Source: Rickettsiales bacterium
GTDB lineage: Bacteria > Pseudomonadota > Alphaproteobacteria > Rickettsiales > UBA3002
NCBI GenBank assembly: GCA_947441895.1
Contig: CANEUT010000105.1
Location: 1-5,904 of the forward strand
Length of the DNA stretch: 5,904 bases
Direction of reading: 5' to 3'
A model generated the notes under the pieces. It saw only the letters and a program-made list of their open reading frames with translations. It was not told the origin of the DNA and made no database searches. Positions 5,157-5,904 of this stretch are shown here, in pieces; within the stretch, counting starts at the first letter, position 1; each line of letters begins with the position of its first letter. Made by a program: the position numbers and the translations under genes.

Positions 5157-5904
5157 TTAAACGCTGAGGGCGAAAACATCACGCCGTAAACGTGGCAAAC
5201 TTTCATTTGTCGCGGTAAGTGGTGAGGCTGACAAGGCTGCGCGCGCCTGAGCAGCGACCTGCGGCGGAATAGCGACCTGCGGCGGAATAGCGACCTGCGG
5301 CGGAATAGCGGCGGATTGCGTGGGCGTTGTGGGCGAAGTGGGCGCGGCGGCCGCCGGTTGCGATGACGCAGTGGGCGTTGGAGCTGTTGACGTTACTGCC
5401 TCGGCCGCTTCGGCAGGTTCGCTGCGCGAACCAAACAGGGCAGAGAAAATGGCCAGAATGATGGCAAGTAGCCCATTTGTTTGTTCGGGTGCATCGGCGC
5501 TTACGGCCAAGCGGCGATTGCGCTGCTCGTCTGTTTCTTCCTCGGCCGCGGGCGCGGGCGATGGTGCGCCGACGCTTCCCAGCGCGGTAAGTGCCGCCGC
5601 ACGCAATTGCGATGATTTGCCGTGAATCTCACCGCCCGCAATGCTGTTGGCAACGGCAATGGTTTCTTCGGCAAAGGTTGCACCGGTTTCGCGGGCAATA
5701 TGGCGCAATGTTTGGTTGGTTGCGGGCGTGATGCCTGCCAAATGGGCATAGGGCCCGCCATTGCTAAAATCCTCACGCAGGCCAGCAATCACCACCCGTG
5801 TGCCACGCTCGTTCAGATCACGAATCCACCGGGTCAATTTCTCACGATCGGCAGCATTGATGCCGCCGTTATAGCCGGCGCTGATGACGGCAATGTCACC
5901 TTCC
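5157..5904 (-). CDS. Possible SGNH-like hydrolase with hydrophobic segment and repeat-bearing Ala/Pro tail (N-terminus outside window)
   Basis: The frame is open to the window edge, so the N-terminus is missing; 248 residues are visible. Visible residues 1-100 look weakly like an SGNH/GDSL hydrolase. GDIAVISAGYNGG (2-14) sits where the block III G-x-N motif would be. REKLTRWIRDLNERGTRVVIAGL follows, then NQTLRHIARETGATF (63-77), and GGEIHGKS (90-97) takes the place of the final D-x-x-H block. The Asp of that block appears to be absent. An Ala/Glu-rich linker follows, then a hydrophobic stretch GLLAIILAIFSALFG at about 144-158 that may insert in a membrane. The tail is rich in Ala/Pro/Thr/Ser, has three IPPQVA repeats (about 200-217), and ends in a basic-hydrophobic segment, PRLRRDVFALSV. 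An internal TTG at 5837 is not a likely start, since coding sequence continues upstream. The reading frame is convincing; the enzymatic call is tentative. Confidence 0.75.
   Translation of the reverse strand, partial: EGDIAVISAGYNGGINAADREKLTRWIRDLNERGTRVVIAGLREDFSNGGPYAHLAGITPATNQTLRHIARETGATFAEETIAVANSIAGGEIHGKSSQLRAAALTALGSVGAPSPAPAAEEETDEQRNRRLAVSADAPEQTNGLLAIILAIFSALFGSRSEPAEAAEAVTSTAPTPTASSQPAAAAPTSPTTPTQSAAIPPQVAIPPQVAIPPQVAAQARAALSASPLTATNESLPRLRRDVFALSV
5255..5308. repeat. Three perfect 18-bp tandem repeats inside a coding region
   Basis: The unit CGACCTGCGGCGGAATAG occurs at 5255-5272, 5273-5290 and 5291-5308 with no differences. Part of a further copy follows (gcggcgga...). The unit length is a multiple of three, so each copy adds the six residues AIPPQV in the reverse frame and copy-number change would not break the frame. 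Confidence 0.97.

Overview
The window comes from a bacterial chromosome and most resembles an alphaproteobacterium. The central gene is a full-length gyrA. Its product carries an acidic, charged insertion late in the C-terminal pinwheel, as I recall from alphaproteobacterial GyrA. A coaD gene follows a short distance downstream, and gyrA-coaD is a recurrent neighbourhood in that class. The genus cannot be fixed from this sequence. All credible genes lie on the minus strand, so the text below follows transcription, from high to low coordinates.

From 5904 to 5157 lies the C-terminal part of a protein whose visible N-terminal half looks weakly like an SGNH/GDSL hydrolase. It is followed by a short hydrophobic segment and a long Ala/Pro/Thr-rich tail with three perfect IPPQVA repeats. 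After a short intergenic region holding a 15-bp palindrome and a possible promoter comes a DUF533/YebE-type membrane-associated protein (5045-4287). The gap before gyrA holds a 115-bp palindromic repeat (4094-4208) with 12-bp terminal inverted repeats. One end of it abuts gyrA and supplies a spurious in-frame ATG. gyrA itself (4067-1338) is intact, with the catalytic Tyr, the quinolone-region Ser/Asp and the GyrA box all present.

After gyrA come two small tightly packed hypothetical genes (1241-753 and 741-247, 11 nt apart), probably co-transcribed. They encode soluble, helix-rich proteins of 162 and 164 residues that I do not recognise. The window ends inside coaD (207-1), of which the first 69 codons are visible.

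The window is mostly housekeeping: DNA supercoiling (GyrA) and coenzyme A synthesis (CoaD). The less ordinary parts are the palindromic repeat in the probable gyrA leader, the unrecognised gene pair between gyrA and coaD, and the repeat-tailed protein at the right edge. No stretch over 300 bases lacks a gene. I saw no tRNA, rRNA, CRISPR array, transposase gene or convincing intrinsic terminator.
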